Made by a program: the position numbers and the translations under genes
In this document: positions 45,503 to 54,171 of the stretch, piece after piece
Position numbering within the stretch: the first letter of the stretch is position 1
Layout of the letters: the number at the start of each line of letters is the position of its first letter
Notes under the pieces: generated by a model
What the model was told of the DNA's origin: nothing
Seen by the model: the letters and a program-made list of their open reading frames with translations, nothing else
Databases searched by the model: none
Assembly: GCF_013314895.1 (NCBI RefSeq)
Contig: NZ_JABTYE010000010.1
Location: 1 to 64,000 of the forward strand
Origin: Cupriavidus gilardii
GTDB lineage: Bacteria > Pseudomonadota > Gammaproteobacteria > Burkholderiales > Burkholderiaceae
Direction of reading: 5' to 3'
DNA length: 64,000 bases

Positions 45503-46588
45503 TCAATCCTTTCGGCCGCGCAAGGTCTGCAGGCCTTTCCGCATTCGCCGCAAAAATCTGGCGGCATTCCCCATCACCAGCAAGTGCACCGCCGCGGTAA
45601 GCACGAAGGCGAGGAACATGATGTGTTCCGGTACGCCGTAGCGCCACGCCAGTACGCCGCACAAGCCAAGCAGAGCATTGCTCGTCAGGATTGTTAGAAC
45701 CGCCAATGGCGGTCGTATGTTCAAGCGCAGGAGGAAATGGTGCAAATGTGTGCGATCAGCCGACAGCGGATTGCGCCCCAGCAAAGCCCGGCGCAACACC
45801 ACTGCCAGCAGATCGATCAATAGGAAGCCGCAGACCCACAACATCACTACCGGCGGCACGTGCCTGCCACCGTTATATTGTGGTTGCGACAGCTCCACCG
45901 CGAACCAGACGATGGCAAAACCCAACATTAAACTGCCGGCGTCGCCCAAAAAGACCCGGTAGCGGCCGCGCAGCGGATGAGGCAAATTGAAGTAGAGAAA
46001 GCCTGCAAGCGCGCCGCACATGACGACGCATAGACGTTGTGCGGAAAAATTGAGCACTTCGCCAGATAGATATGCGAACCAGGCGAAGATGATCAGGGCC
46101 ATTCCGCCGGCCAGTCCGTCCAGCCCATCCATCATGTTCATCGCGTTGATCACTGCCACCGCAGCAAAGAGGGTCAACGGAATGCCCCAGTTCTGCAACA
46201 CAATTTCCCGCTTGCTGAGCACGTCGCCCAGCGACATCAGAAAGACACCGCCCCAGGACGTCATCAGAATGGCGGCAAAGATCTGAAACCCAAGCTTCGT
46301 TATCGGAGACATCCCGCGGGAATCATCAATTACGCCGACGCCAGCCAACACGGTAAGACCAACAAGCAGGGCAGCGTAGTGGCCCTGCTCCCGCATGAAG
46401 GCGATCGCACCCACCCAGACAGCAAATGTCACGGCAATGCCGCCCACGAGCGGCACGTCGTCACCATGGCGCTTCCGCCCGCCGGGACGGTCCAGCAGGT
46501 CACCCTTGCGCGCTAGCGGTCGCAGCAGCAGCACCGCTGTGGCGGCGATAAGCGCTGTGAAAAGAGGGATCCAGAAGAAATCGAACAT
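45503..46588 (-). CDS. wecA: WecA-type undecaprenyl-phosphate N-acetylglucosamine-1-phosphate transferase
   Basis: This 361-residue membrane protein has about ten hydrophobic segments and the family motifs GGRKRHGDDVPLVGGI, the DDSRGM loop near residue 90, the MDGLDGLAGG motif near 155 (NAMNMMDGLDG) and a late HLHH motif (DRTHLHHFLLRL). It attaches GlcNAc-1-phosphate (or a related sugar) to undecaprenyl phosphate, starting O-polysaccharide chains. ATG 46588 is the first that begins conserved sequence. It ends the module-2 operon, 17 bases after the GT2 gene, and is the likely initiator for the ABC-exported chains. Confidence 0.9.
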   Translation of the reverse strand: MFDFFWIPLFTALIAATAVLLLRPLARKGDLLDRPGGRKRHGDDVPLVGGIAVTFAVWVGAIAFMREQGHYAALLVGLTVLAGVGVIDDSRGMSPITKLGFQIFAAILMTSWGGVFLMSLGDVLSKREIVLQNWGIPLTLFAAVAVINAMNMMDGLDGLAGGMALIIFAWFAYLSGEVLNFSAQRLCVVMCGALAGFLYFNLPHPLRGRYRVFLGDAGSLMLGFAIVWFAVELSQPQYNGGRHVPPVVMLWVCGFLLIDLLAVVLRRALLGRNPLSADRTHLHHFLLRLNIRPPLAVLTILTSNALLGLCGVLAWRYGVPEHIMFLAFVLTAAVHLLVMGNAARFLRRMRKGLQTLRGRKD

Positions 46589-46605
46589 GATGTTGGGATG
46601 CCGTC

Positions 46606-47370
46606 CTAAGGCGAACGCTGCATATACCTTCGATAGGCACTGGACGTCATAAGCCTGCCCAGGCTGGCAACGTGCCAAGCGAAATGCTGCTTGTTCCGCA
46701 GTGTCTTGCGGCGAGCATCGTGCACGACGAACGCTGCCTGAACCCACGACACCGAGCGGCCAGCTAGATGGGCACGCAAGCAGATGTCCACATCTTCGCA
46801 ATACAGAAAATAGCGCTCGTCGAATCCGCCAAGCATTTCGTATGTCTCTCGATCGAACATCAGGCACATGCCGGCGAGCCAATCCACCATGCTGACCTCC
46901 GAGGCCCACGCATAATCTGGCCTGCGCCGGCCCAGCACCGCACGCTCGAAAATGCGCCGCGGTGTGGGCACCCTGCGTGCGCTATCTTCAATGGCTCCCT
47001 CTGGGCCCATGACGCGGGGTCCAGCCACACCAGGACGCAATCGCAGCACTTCAATCAATTGAGCGAAAACCGTGACATCTGGAATTCGCAGGTCTGGATT
47101 CAATACACCGAAATATTGGGCGCGCGTCAGCTGGAAGGCCGCGTTGTGGTTCGCACCGAACCCCTTCGGCGAAGGATTGCAAATCACGCGGCATGGGAAC
47201 CCCGCCGTCTCGGCCAGAGCGCTGGCATTACCGGGGATGTTCTCCGTAACGATGACCTCAATATCGGGGAAAACACGACTGGCACTCCCCAGATCGCGCA
47301 TTAGGGCGGCCAGCAGCGCGTCGTGTCCGTGGCTGACAACGGAAAGCGAGAGCGTCGGGAAACAGGGCAT
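46606..47370 (-). CDS. family-2 glycosyltransferase (rhamnosyltransferase-like)
   Basis: This 254-residue GT-A enzyme without a membrane segment has the opening LSLSVVSHGHDALL, the acceptor/donor loop PSPKGFGANHNAAF, the DxD-like VLNPDLRIPD, and the typical WLAGMCLMFDRETYEMLGGFDERYFLYCEDVDICLRA (shown here by its key parts: MLGGFDERYF, EDVDICLR). This pattern is frequent in WbbL-like rhamnosyltransferases, which agrees with dTDP-rhamnose genes in the same operon, but the sugar is inferred. It lies two bases downstream of the QRPH-type transferase. Confidence 0.84.
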   Translation of the reverse strand: MPCFPTLSLSVVSHGHDALLAALMRDLGSASRVFPDIEVIVTENIPGNASALAETAGFPCRVICNPSPKGFGANHNAAFQLTRAQYFGVLNPDLRIPDVTVFAQLIEVLRLRPGVAGPRVMGPEGAIEDSARRVPTPRRIFERAVLGRRRPDYAWASEVSMVDWLAGMCLMFDRETYEMLGGFDERYFLYCEDVDICLRAHLAGRSVSWVQAAFVVHDARRKTLRNKQHFAWHVASLGRLMTSSAYRRYMQRSP

Positions 47371-47372
47371 GG

Positions 47373-48509
47373 TCAGACCCGTGAAGGGACGCCAAGTAGT
47401 TCTGCGACGCCGCTACGATCGAAACGCTCTGACCAGCTGTTCTGCTGGCGAAAATCCAATGCTGCTTCCCAGGGCTCCTTCCAATCCAACGCCTGTTCCG
47501 ATGCACGACGGATTTGGTCCGGAGAGTCGGCAAGAAACACGCCCTGTTCCCCGGTCCGCTGGCGCATTTCGCCAAAACCGGTCGAAAGCACAGGTAGCCC
47601 CATCGCTCGGTACTCGTAGTACTTGATGGGGTCGACCGACTCCGTCAAAGTATTGCGCAAAAACGGAATCAGACCGACGTCAAAATCCGCGACCGCGCGC
47701 ATGGCCTGATCGTGCGAACAAGCGGGCAGCATCTCGACGTTACTGGGCAAAACTAGGGGGACGGAGCCAAACACCGGGCCAATCAGTCTGACCAACGCGT
47801 CGGGTCGAGCATGCGCCAGTGCCAGCACAGCACGCCAGTCGAACCAGGGCCCCAATGTACCGACGTAGCCAAACACGGCTCGCGAGCGGCTAGTGCCGTC
47901 ACAATTTCGCCAAGGGGGCAGCACGGCCGGATCACAGGCGTTGAACACTGGCAATACTACCCGGCTCACCGGCGCCCATTGTTTACACAACGCACTCGAG
48001 GACGCCATTACTGCGGTGGCCGTCATTACCACTTGGCGCTCCCGACCCGCCATGACACGACGTGACAGGCCGCGATAGAAGGCGGAAAAATGATCCATGC
48101 TGTCAAAAACCGTCGCACCAAACCATGGACGTGACAGCAATTCCAACGCCAATTGCGACGGTTTTCCCACGGCGAGGACTGCCTGGCCCCGCTTGCAGAA
48201 TTGCTCCACCGCCGCCATCAAAGCCTGCCACAAGGGCCGATTCAGCCAGCGGGAAAACGGTAACGGCTCGATAGGCAAAGCGCTTGGTCTGACAACATGG
48301 ATCCAGTCCGGTACGGCCAACTGCTGCGCGCCTCCGCCATTCTTGCCGCGCAGCCTTCGCACGTCTCCGAGATTGGGCAGCCGGGTCGGATAGGGTTCGA
48401 CCCATAGCACCGCCCCACCCTGCCGCATATGCCACCACTCAACAAACTTGTGGGAGCGCTGTGAGAAGGACGACCACGGAACGGGCGAAAGGTAGACGAG
48501 GTTGGTCAT
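47373..48509 (-). CDS. GT-B glycosyltransferase of the QRPH type, copy 2
   Basis: This 378-residue paralogue of the protein at 34383 opens LVYLSPVPWSSFSQRSHKFVEW and contains GYVGTLGPWFDWRAVLALA, PVFGSVPLVLPSNVEML and TESVDPIKYYEYRAMGLPVLST. The two share the same order (TRLPxLGD, RPSALPIEPLP, VGKPSQLAL-like segments) throughout. It overlaps the wecB2 stop by four bases (ATGA). The pair wecB plus QRPH-type transferase is therefore present twice in the locus in the same order. Confidence 0.82.
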   Translation of the reverse strand: MTNLVYLSPVPWSSFSQRSHKFVEWWHMRQGGAVLWVEPYPTRLPNLGDVRRLRGKNGGGAQQLAVPDWIHVVRPSALPIEPLPFSRWLNRPLWQALMAAVEQFCKRGQAVLAVGKPSQLALELLSRPWFGATVFDSMDHFSAFYRGLSRRVMAGRERQVVMTATAVMASSSALCKQWAPVSRVVLPVFNACDPAVLPPWRNCDGTSRSRAVFGYVGTLGPWFDWRAVLALAHARPDALVRLIGPVFGSVPLVLPSNVEMLPACSHDQAMRAVADFDVGLIPFLRNTLTESVDPIKYYEYRAMGLPVLSTGFGEMRQRTGEQGVFLADSPDQIRRASEQALDWKEPWEAALDFRQQNSWSERFDRSGVAELLGVPSRV

Positions 48510-49612
48510 GCAAAATGCTGCCGCAGGATGCCGATGATCCGCTCGGCCGCCCGCCCATCGCCATAAGGCGATACACCGCGCGCCATGGCCGCGTAGGCGT
48601 TCGGATCATCAAGCAACCGCTGCGATTCCTCGACAATACGGCGGCGGTCCGGGCCGACGAGCTTGACGACCCCCGCTTCAACGGCCTCTGGACGTTCCGT
48701 TTCCCGGCGTAACACCAGCACTGGCTTACCCAACGCCGGTGCTTCCTCTTGGACACCGCCTGAATCGCTAAGGATCAAATAAGCCCGCTTCATTGCGGCA
48801 ACGAAAGGCAGGTAGTCGAGCGGCTCGGTAAGTGTCACACGAGGCAGGCCGCCCAGCATGGCATGCGCTGTATCGCGAACGTTTGGGTTCGGGTGAACCG
48901 GGTACAGGATCTCGATATCGTCATTTGCCATGACCAAGTCGCGGATCGCCTCGCAAATCTCACGGAACGGCTCGCCGAAATTCTCTCGCCGGTGCGAGGT
49001 GACAAGCACCAGACGCCGGCCTCCGCCGACTACGGGCGTGAGACCGTCACAACGATCCACAACATCCATCAGTGCATCGATCACCGTATTTCCGGTCTGA
49101 GTGACGGCCTCACTTGCAATACCTTCACGCAGCAGGTTCTCCTTCGACGAGGCCGTGGGTGCGAAATGCCAACGCGCGATGCGTCCCGCAACTACGCGGT
49201 TCATTTCTTCGGGGAATGGACTAAGCATGTCCCCCGTACGCAACCCCGCCTCGACGTGGCCAAAGGGAATACGCCGATAGAAGCATGCCAACGCAACGGT
49301 CATCACCGTGGTGGTATCGCCCTGCGCTATCACTGCGTCGGGCTGCTCCTTCTCAAGCACGGCATCGACATCGATCAGGAGCCGCGAGGTCAACTCCGTC
49401 AGGGACTGATTTGGGCGCATGATGTTCAGATCGATATCCGGCTGGATATCGAACACTTCCAGCACCTGATCCAGCATCTGACGATGCTGGGCGGTGGAAA
49501 GCACGCGGCAATTGGCCCAGCGCTCCTTACGCAGTCGCGTAATCAGCGGTGCCATCTTAATGGCCTCAGGCCGCGTGCCGACGACGCACATCAGTTTTGC
49601 TTTTTTTTCCAT
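48506..49612 (-). CDS. wecB: UDP-N-acetylglucosamine 2-epimerase, copy 2
   Basis: This 368-residue paralogue of wecB1 starts MEKKAKLMCVVGTRPEAIKMAPL. The same catalytic and substrate segments are conserved (QGDTTTVM, HVEAGLRTGD, TSHRRENFGE, SGGVQEEAPALGKPVL). It makes UDP-ManNAc for the module-2 polymer. It lies 66 bases after the 1480-residue protein gene, with a perfect hairpin in the gap, and overlaps the following transferase by four bases. Having two nearly identical copies in one locus is unusual. Confidence 0.92.
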   Translation of the reverse strand: MEKKAKLMCVVGTRPEAIKMAPLITRLRKERWANCRVLSTAQHRQMLDQVLEVFDIQPDIDLNIMRPNQSLTELTSRLLIDVDAVLEKEQPDAVIAQGDTTTVMTVALACFYRRIPFGHVEAGLRTGDMLSPFPEEMNRVVAGRIARWHFAPTASSKENLLREGIASEAVTQTGNTVIDALMDVVDRCDGLTPVVGGGRRLVLVTSHRRENFGEPFREICEAIRDLVMANDDIEILYPVHPNPNVRDTAHAMLGGLPRVTLTEPLDYLPFVAAMKRAYLILSDSGGVQEEAPALGKPVLVLRRETERPEAVEAGVVKLVGPDRRRIVEESQRLLDDPNAYAAMARGVSPYGDGRAAERIIGILRQHFA

Positions 49613-49637
49613 GCAATATGATCATCCAGATTAGCTG

Positions 49638-49658
49638 GACGAGGCATGCTGCCTCGTC
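49638..49658. promoter_or_regulatory. perfect hairpin between the 1480-residue gene and wecB2
   Basis: A 9-bp perfect stem GACGAGGCA-tgc-TGCCTCGTC lies in the 66-base gap within the operon. On the minus strand it is not followed by a T-run, so mRNA processing or translational effects are more likely than termination. Confidence 0.5.
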
Positions 49659-49678
49659 GTTCTCTTCTCGTATACCAC

Positions 49679-52600
49679 TTAACGGCGGTACTGATGGGGC
49701 ACCCAAGCGCCCCACTTGGCTTCGTAGATTTGCTTGTTTTTTTCCATCAGCTTCCGCTTACGCTCTTCGCCAAGCTTGTTAAATGAGGCCGATAAATTAT
49801 GGTGGACGAAAACGTCCTCCGCGCACACGCACTTCATGCCGATTTCCTGTACCCGCCGGCAATAGTCGTCGTCCTCAAAGAATCCGAGTCCAAAGGCTTC
49901 ATCCAGCCCCCCGATGCGTTCGTACACTGTCCGCGGCATCATCACGCAGAAGAACGCAAGCGTGTGGATATCGAACGATTCACCCATGTGGCCGACCGTG
50001 TAGCGAGCTGCTTCGGCCGGCATTTCTTCCAGGCTTTGGTATGTCGTCTCAATCCTGGCCTCATTGCCGATATTGTTTGTCACCGGGCCGATCAGACCGA
50101 TGGTCGGATCACGGCGCAGATGCCGGATAAAGCCGGTTGCCCAACCACTGGTGACGACCGTGTCATTGTTCAGAATGACAAGATAGTCGCCCTTACCCAT
50201 CGCCAAACCTTGATTGTTCGCTGCGGAGAAACCGAGATTGTCGCTGTTGAGCTGGAGGCGGACGAACGGACGGCTTGCAGCATAGTCGCGCAGGAACTCC
50301 GGCGTGCCGTCCTGCGAGGCGTTATCGACAATAACCACTTCGTAGCGGACACCGGTGGTATGGCGCTCAATACTGTCCAGGCACTTGCGAGTCAGGTCCA
50401 GATTGTTGTAGGTGACGACCACAATGCTGACTAGCGGCCGTACTGAGCCGGCTAGTGCCTCCTCCAATTCGCGCGCGCGATGCTCCCAAGTTTGCTGGCG
50501 CGCGAACTCGATCCGTCGTTGACGCAGGGGAGCATCATTGTCGAATGCCAGCGCCGCCCGGCATTGCGAAACAAAGCCGTCGGCGTTGTCCGCCGTGTAG
50601 ACAAGGTCACCGAACTGGCGCAATTCCGGCAGATCCACCGACACCACGGGCTTCCCCGAACACAGGTACTCGTACACCTTGACGGGATTGGTGGCCAACG
50701 TAAGGTCGATGACCCGGAACGGCAGCAAGCAGATATCGAAACCATACAGATAAAACGGCAGCTCCCTGTAGGGAACTTCGCCGACAAACTCCACGTTGCG
50801 ATATGCCTTGAGGGCCTGCTGTGCACCGCATGTATCCGCGCCTACCAACAAAATCAGACAGTCCGGGAATGCCTCCGCCACCTTCCCCAGCAAGTCGAGA
50901 TCGAACCATTCTGCTATGGCGCCGTAATACCCGATCACGCGACGGCCATGCTTGTCTTGAAACCTCTGCGCCGGCGTATTTGCGAAATGGTCGAACTCGC
51001 ATGCATTGCGAACGATCGTCGTATTGACATTGCGCTGGTGCGCCACGTCATACAACCAGCCCGATGTCACTACAAGCGCGTCCGCCTCGCTCATGAGCGC
51101 GCGCTCTGCTGAAATCATTTCCGGTGCGCTGTGGCCGAAGCCTTCGTGGTGGTCCATGCAGTCATAGACGAGCGAATTGCGCGGCAACGCTCTGGCCAAG
51201 GGTAACCAAAATGGATGGTGGACGATGCTTAGATATTCGGACGCCTGGGTCCACTCCACCAGCATGGCAAGGCCAGCCAGCAATTGACGGCGCTGCCGTT
51301 CCGGTGCCGGGCTGCTATAGATGTTTGGCAGACCGACCAGGTGGAATTTGATCTGAAACACTCCATCGTACCCCTCAATTGGCGATACTAAGAAGCCGGG
51401 GCGATCCGCGGGAATTAGCTCCGAACTGATGTAGAAAACGCGGTGTCCGCGTTTGGCGAATCCCAAGGACAACTGTTGCGGGCGCTGGAACCGGAAATGC
51501 CAGTCGATGACACCAAAGACGAGGACATCTGCGTTGCGTGGGGGAGACAGCGCCGGCAACAGTTCCGAGGGGTCCGGACACTGCGTCGCTTCTACCGTTT
51601 GGATCACTGCCGAGGCAGCAGCAATGTTTGCAACCTGTCCGTCAAAGTGCAGCCGCAGGCGCCGCACAATGCCGTCCAGGCCGTGGCGCTGATAGTATTT
51701 ATATGCGAGTCTCGACACCTGCACATAGCCGCCCCGCCGCCGCACCGCGGCATGGGCCAGGCGCAGGCGCGCAGTGGACGGATGCCGGGCCATGCGGGCT
51801 AGCGCGCGCAACGGCGCGGAAGCACGCCAAGAGCGCGACCGATAAATCTCGTCGATCTTCGTTTTGAGGCGCCCGATTTCTTCGTTCAGCGCTGCAATTG
51901 ACTGCTGGCTGTCCACCGCAATCGGCTCAGCGAGCTCCTGAATACGAGCTCGCAGCGACTCTCCATTAGCGTTGGACGCCGATAGCGCTTGCTGCGCTTG
52001 GTCAAGCTCTGCTCGCGAGCGCTCAAGGGCGTCGCTCAACTCGGCGACGTGCGCGCGTAGCAATTCGGCTTCTGCATTGGCCGTAGTCAAGGTCCGCCCA
52101 AACTCTGCTCGTGAACGCTCAAGGGCGTCGCTCAATTCGGCGACGCGCACGCGGAGCGATTCGCCTTCTGCATTGGCCGTAGTCAATGTCCGCTCGAACT
52201 CTGCTCGCGAGCGCTCAAGGGCCTCGCTCAACTCGGCGACGCGCGCGCGTAGCGATTCGCTTTCTGCATTGGCCGTAGTCAAGGTCTGCAGCAACTGATC
52301 GCGCTCGGCCTGGGAGGACTCGAGGTCCCCCTTCAGTTGCGTTGCCCATGTTGAGACCCTCTCAACATCCTCGGCAGTCTTCTGCAGGGCGGCAATCCAC
52401 TCTTCATATTGCTGGCATTTCCCCCGCAGATCGCGGATCTGCGCCAAGTAGCGGTCAATCTCAAGCTCCTTCAAATAGGGCTTGGCTGGCCCCAAGGCTT
52501 CGGCTTCGCCATTCCATTCGGCGAAGCGCGAGAGGTGCGCACCCGCATCGAAGAACGCCGGCTCCTGCAGGAAGTAATGGTGATACGCAAAATCGGCCAC

Positions 52601-54121
52601 GCGGTCCAGTAGATCCGGATCGGCAGGCGCTCGGTCCTGGTTACGCGCCCACTCGTCCCGGAGGCTGCCTGCCACGTCAATGGTGATGCCGAGCCCGGCG
52701 TACGGTGCGTTTCCCAAAACATAAACGGTCTTGCCTGCCATCGCGGCTTCGAAGCCTGCTGAAGAGTTGATCGTGACAATCGCTTCCGCAGCACCAATCA
52801 ACTCACACGTATTGTCGTCCTGGCCGGCAATCGTCACCCCCTCCCGCGGGCCTTCGGGGACATACGGCTCGGCAGGGTGAGGCTTGACCACGATGTCGAT
52901 GACGTTGCCGAGCTCGGCAACGCAATAATCGACATAAGCGTTCATCGAAGGGAAAGTTCCGCCGGCGACAATATTCGAATCGTCAGAGACCTGTAGCAAG
53001 ACCAGCACATAATTGCCCGTTCGCGGAGCAAACCTATTGCACAGTTTCTTCTTGCGTGCCGGGCCGACCAGGTAATTTGGGCGGATTTGTTCGGCCCTCA
53101 AGCAACGGTCGACTTTGATAGCACCTAGACGCTCCTTTTCACAGTAACGCGCCCAAAAAGCTGACATCGATGCGGTACTATTAACGCCGACAGGGTCACT
53201 GTAGTAAACGACCGGGTTAGGCAGACGCGACAGCCCCAATTCGTTGAACGACAGCGTGATGGCGCGGGAATTGCACACGTCCCGTAATAGACCATCATAG
53301 TTCCAGCAATAGACGATGTCTGGCTTCACATCTTCCAGCAGCCTTTCGAGATAGGCCTGATGGAATGGCAACGGTTGGCCCAACAGGATCGCTTTCCATG
53401 CGGACATCCAGTCGCTACCTTGCGGATAATCCACTTCAAGCCTTGCTGGCGACCGCCAGTCGGCGCGCTCACGGAGCGCCTGCGCGAGTTCATCGGTGCC
53501 AGCGAACACGCAGCGCCAACCCAACGCCTCATACGACTTGGCTAGCTCGATGTATCGGTCGAATATGCAGTTGAACAGCAGTGGATTCTCGCGAATCACC
53601 AAAGGCAGCGTGTAGAACAGCACCGTCCGGACATCCCGTCTTGACACGACTCTTGCCGGATTACCTGCCGCAATCGTGTAAGGAGGCACCTGCCCCTTAA
53701 CCAGGGCGCCGGCCGAGATAATTGCGCCGCGGCCAATATGCGAGCCCGCCGCTATAGTGGCGTTGGCGCCGATCCACACATCGTCTTCGACTACAACTGG
53801 GGCAAAGCGCAGCCCCTGCTGATACATCGGGGTATTCAGGTCGTAGCGGTGGGAAGATGACGTGACAGCGACGGAAGGCCCGATCATCACGTCACGGCCG
53901 ATGCGGACGCCGCCTGATCCATGGATCCAGCTGTTGTAGCCGACAATGCTCCGGTCTCCTACTTCAATCATGCCGCCGCCAACCGCCTCCAATACCGCAT
54001 GGTCGCGGATCTCCGCTCTTTCTCCGACGACAATCAGTGCGCCGCCGTCGGCAATGATCTTGGCTGAGTCGGCGATCAGGGCCGACCCGGCGGCGGTAAG
54101 TTCAACGTTCTTCTTTGTCAT
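49679..54121 (-). CDS. five-module polysaccharide enzyme: acyltransferase, KpsC/KpsS-like domain, repeat coiled coil, GT-B and GT-A
   Basis: This 1480-residue protein is one uninterrupted frame. Residues 1-160 are a left-handed beta-helix acyltransferase (hexapeptide repeats; VWIGANATIAAGSHIGRGAI). Residues about 165-545 resemble capsule Kdo transferases (KpsC/KpsS type: VKPHPAEPY at 412-420, TINSSAGFEAAMAGKTVYVLG at 450-470). Residues about 555-760 form a coiled coil that includes three 32-residue repeats (613-708). An RSRSWRASAPLRALAR linker (761-776) follows. Residues about 865-1215 are a QRP-type GT-B transferase (FRFQRPQQLSLGFAKRG). Residues about 1230-1450 are a family-2 transferase (SIVVVTYNNLDLTRKCLDS, VDNASQDGTPEFL, GFFEDDDYCRR). 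It follows wzt2 by 50 bases. The layout suggests chain capping, length measuring and polymerisation in one chain. Confidence 0.85.
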   Translation of the reverse strand: MTKKNVELTAAGSALIADSAKIIADGGALIVVGERAEIRDHAVLEAVGGGMIEVGDRSIVGYNSWIHGSGGVRIGRDVMIGPSVAVTSSSHRYDLNTPMYQQGLRFAPVVVEDDVWIGANATIAAGSHIGRGAIISAGALVKGQVPPYTIAAGNPARVVSRRDVRTVLFYTLPLVIRENPLLFNCIFDRYIELAKSYEALGWRCVFAGTDELAQALRERADWRSPARLEVDYPQGSDWMSAWKAILLGQPLPFHQAYLERLLEDVKPDIVYCWNYDGLLRDVCNSRAITLSFNELGLSRLPNPVVYYSDPVGVNSTASMSAFWARYCEKERLGAIKVDRCLRAEQIRPNYLVGPARKKKLCNRFAPRTGNYVLVLLQVSDDSNIVAGGTFPSMNAYVDYCVAELGNVIDIVVKPHPAEPYVPEGPREGVTIAGQDDNTCELIGAAEAIVTINSSAGFEAAMAGKTVYVLGNAPYAGLGITIDVAGSLRDEWARNQDRAPADPDLLDRVADFAYHHYFLQEPAFFDAGAHLSRFAEWNGEAEALGPAKPYLKELEIDRYLAQIRDLRGKCQQYEEWIAALQKTAEDVERVSTWATQLKGDLESSQAERDQLLQTLTTANAESESLRARVAELSEALERSRAEFERTLTTANAEGESLRVRVAELSDALERSRAEFGRTLTTANAEAELLRAHVAELSDALERSRAELDQAQQALSASNANGESLRARIQELAEPIAVDSQQSIAALNEEIGRLKTKIDEIYRSRSWRASAPLRALARMARHPSTARLRLAHAAVRRRGGYVQVSRLAYKYYQRHGLDGIVRRLRLHFDGQVANIAAASAVIQTVEATQCPDPSELLPALSPPRNADVLVFGVIDWHFRFQRPQQLSLGFAKRGHRVFYISSELIPADRPGFLVSPIEGYDGVFQIKFHLVGLPNIYSSPAPERQRRQLLAGLAMLVEWTQASEYLSIVHHPFWLPLARALPRNSLVYDCMDHHEGFGHSAPEMISAERALMSEADALVVTSGWLYDVAHQRNVNTTIVRNACEFDHFANTPAQRFQDKHGRRVIGYYGAIAEWFDLDLLGKVAEAFPDCLILLVGADTCGAQQALKAYRNVEFVGEVPYRELPFYLYGFDICLLPFRVIDLTLATNPVKVYEYLCSGKPVVSVDLPELRQFGDLVYTADNADGFVSQCRAALAFDNDAPLRQRRIEFARQQTWEHRARELEEALAGSVRPLVSIVVVTYNNLDLTRKCLDSIERHTTGVRYEVVIVDNASQDGTPEFLRDYAASRPFVRLQLNSDNLGFSAANNQGLAMGKGDYLVILNNDTVVTSGWATGFIRHLRRDPTIGLIGPVTNNIGNEARIETTYQSLEEMPAEAARYTVGHMGESFDIHTLAFFCVMMPRTVYERIGGLDEAFGLGFFEDDDYCRRVQEIGMKCVCAEDVFVHHNLSASFNKLGEERKRKLMEKNKQIYEAKWGAWVPHQYRR
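51998..52285 (-). repeat. three 96-bp in-frame tandem repeats inside the coiled coil
   Basis: Units 52190-52285, 52094-52189 and 51998-52093 each encode 32 residues of the form TLTTANAE.ESLRxRVAELSxALERSRAEF. Units 1 and 2 differ at about 10 of 96 bases by hand count. A degenerate fourth unit follows (NGESLRARIQELAE). As 96 is divisible by three, loss or gain of units would keep the frame. Confidence 0.95.
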
Positions 54122-54171
54122 ATAGATTGCTTCTTCGACGCGGAGGAACCGCCACAGCGGCCCCGGTAAAT

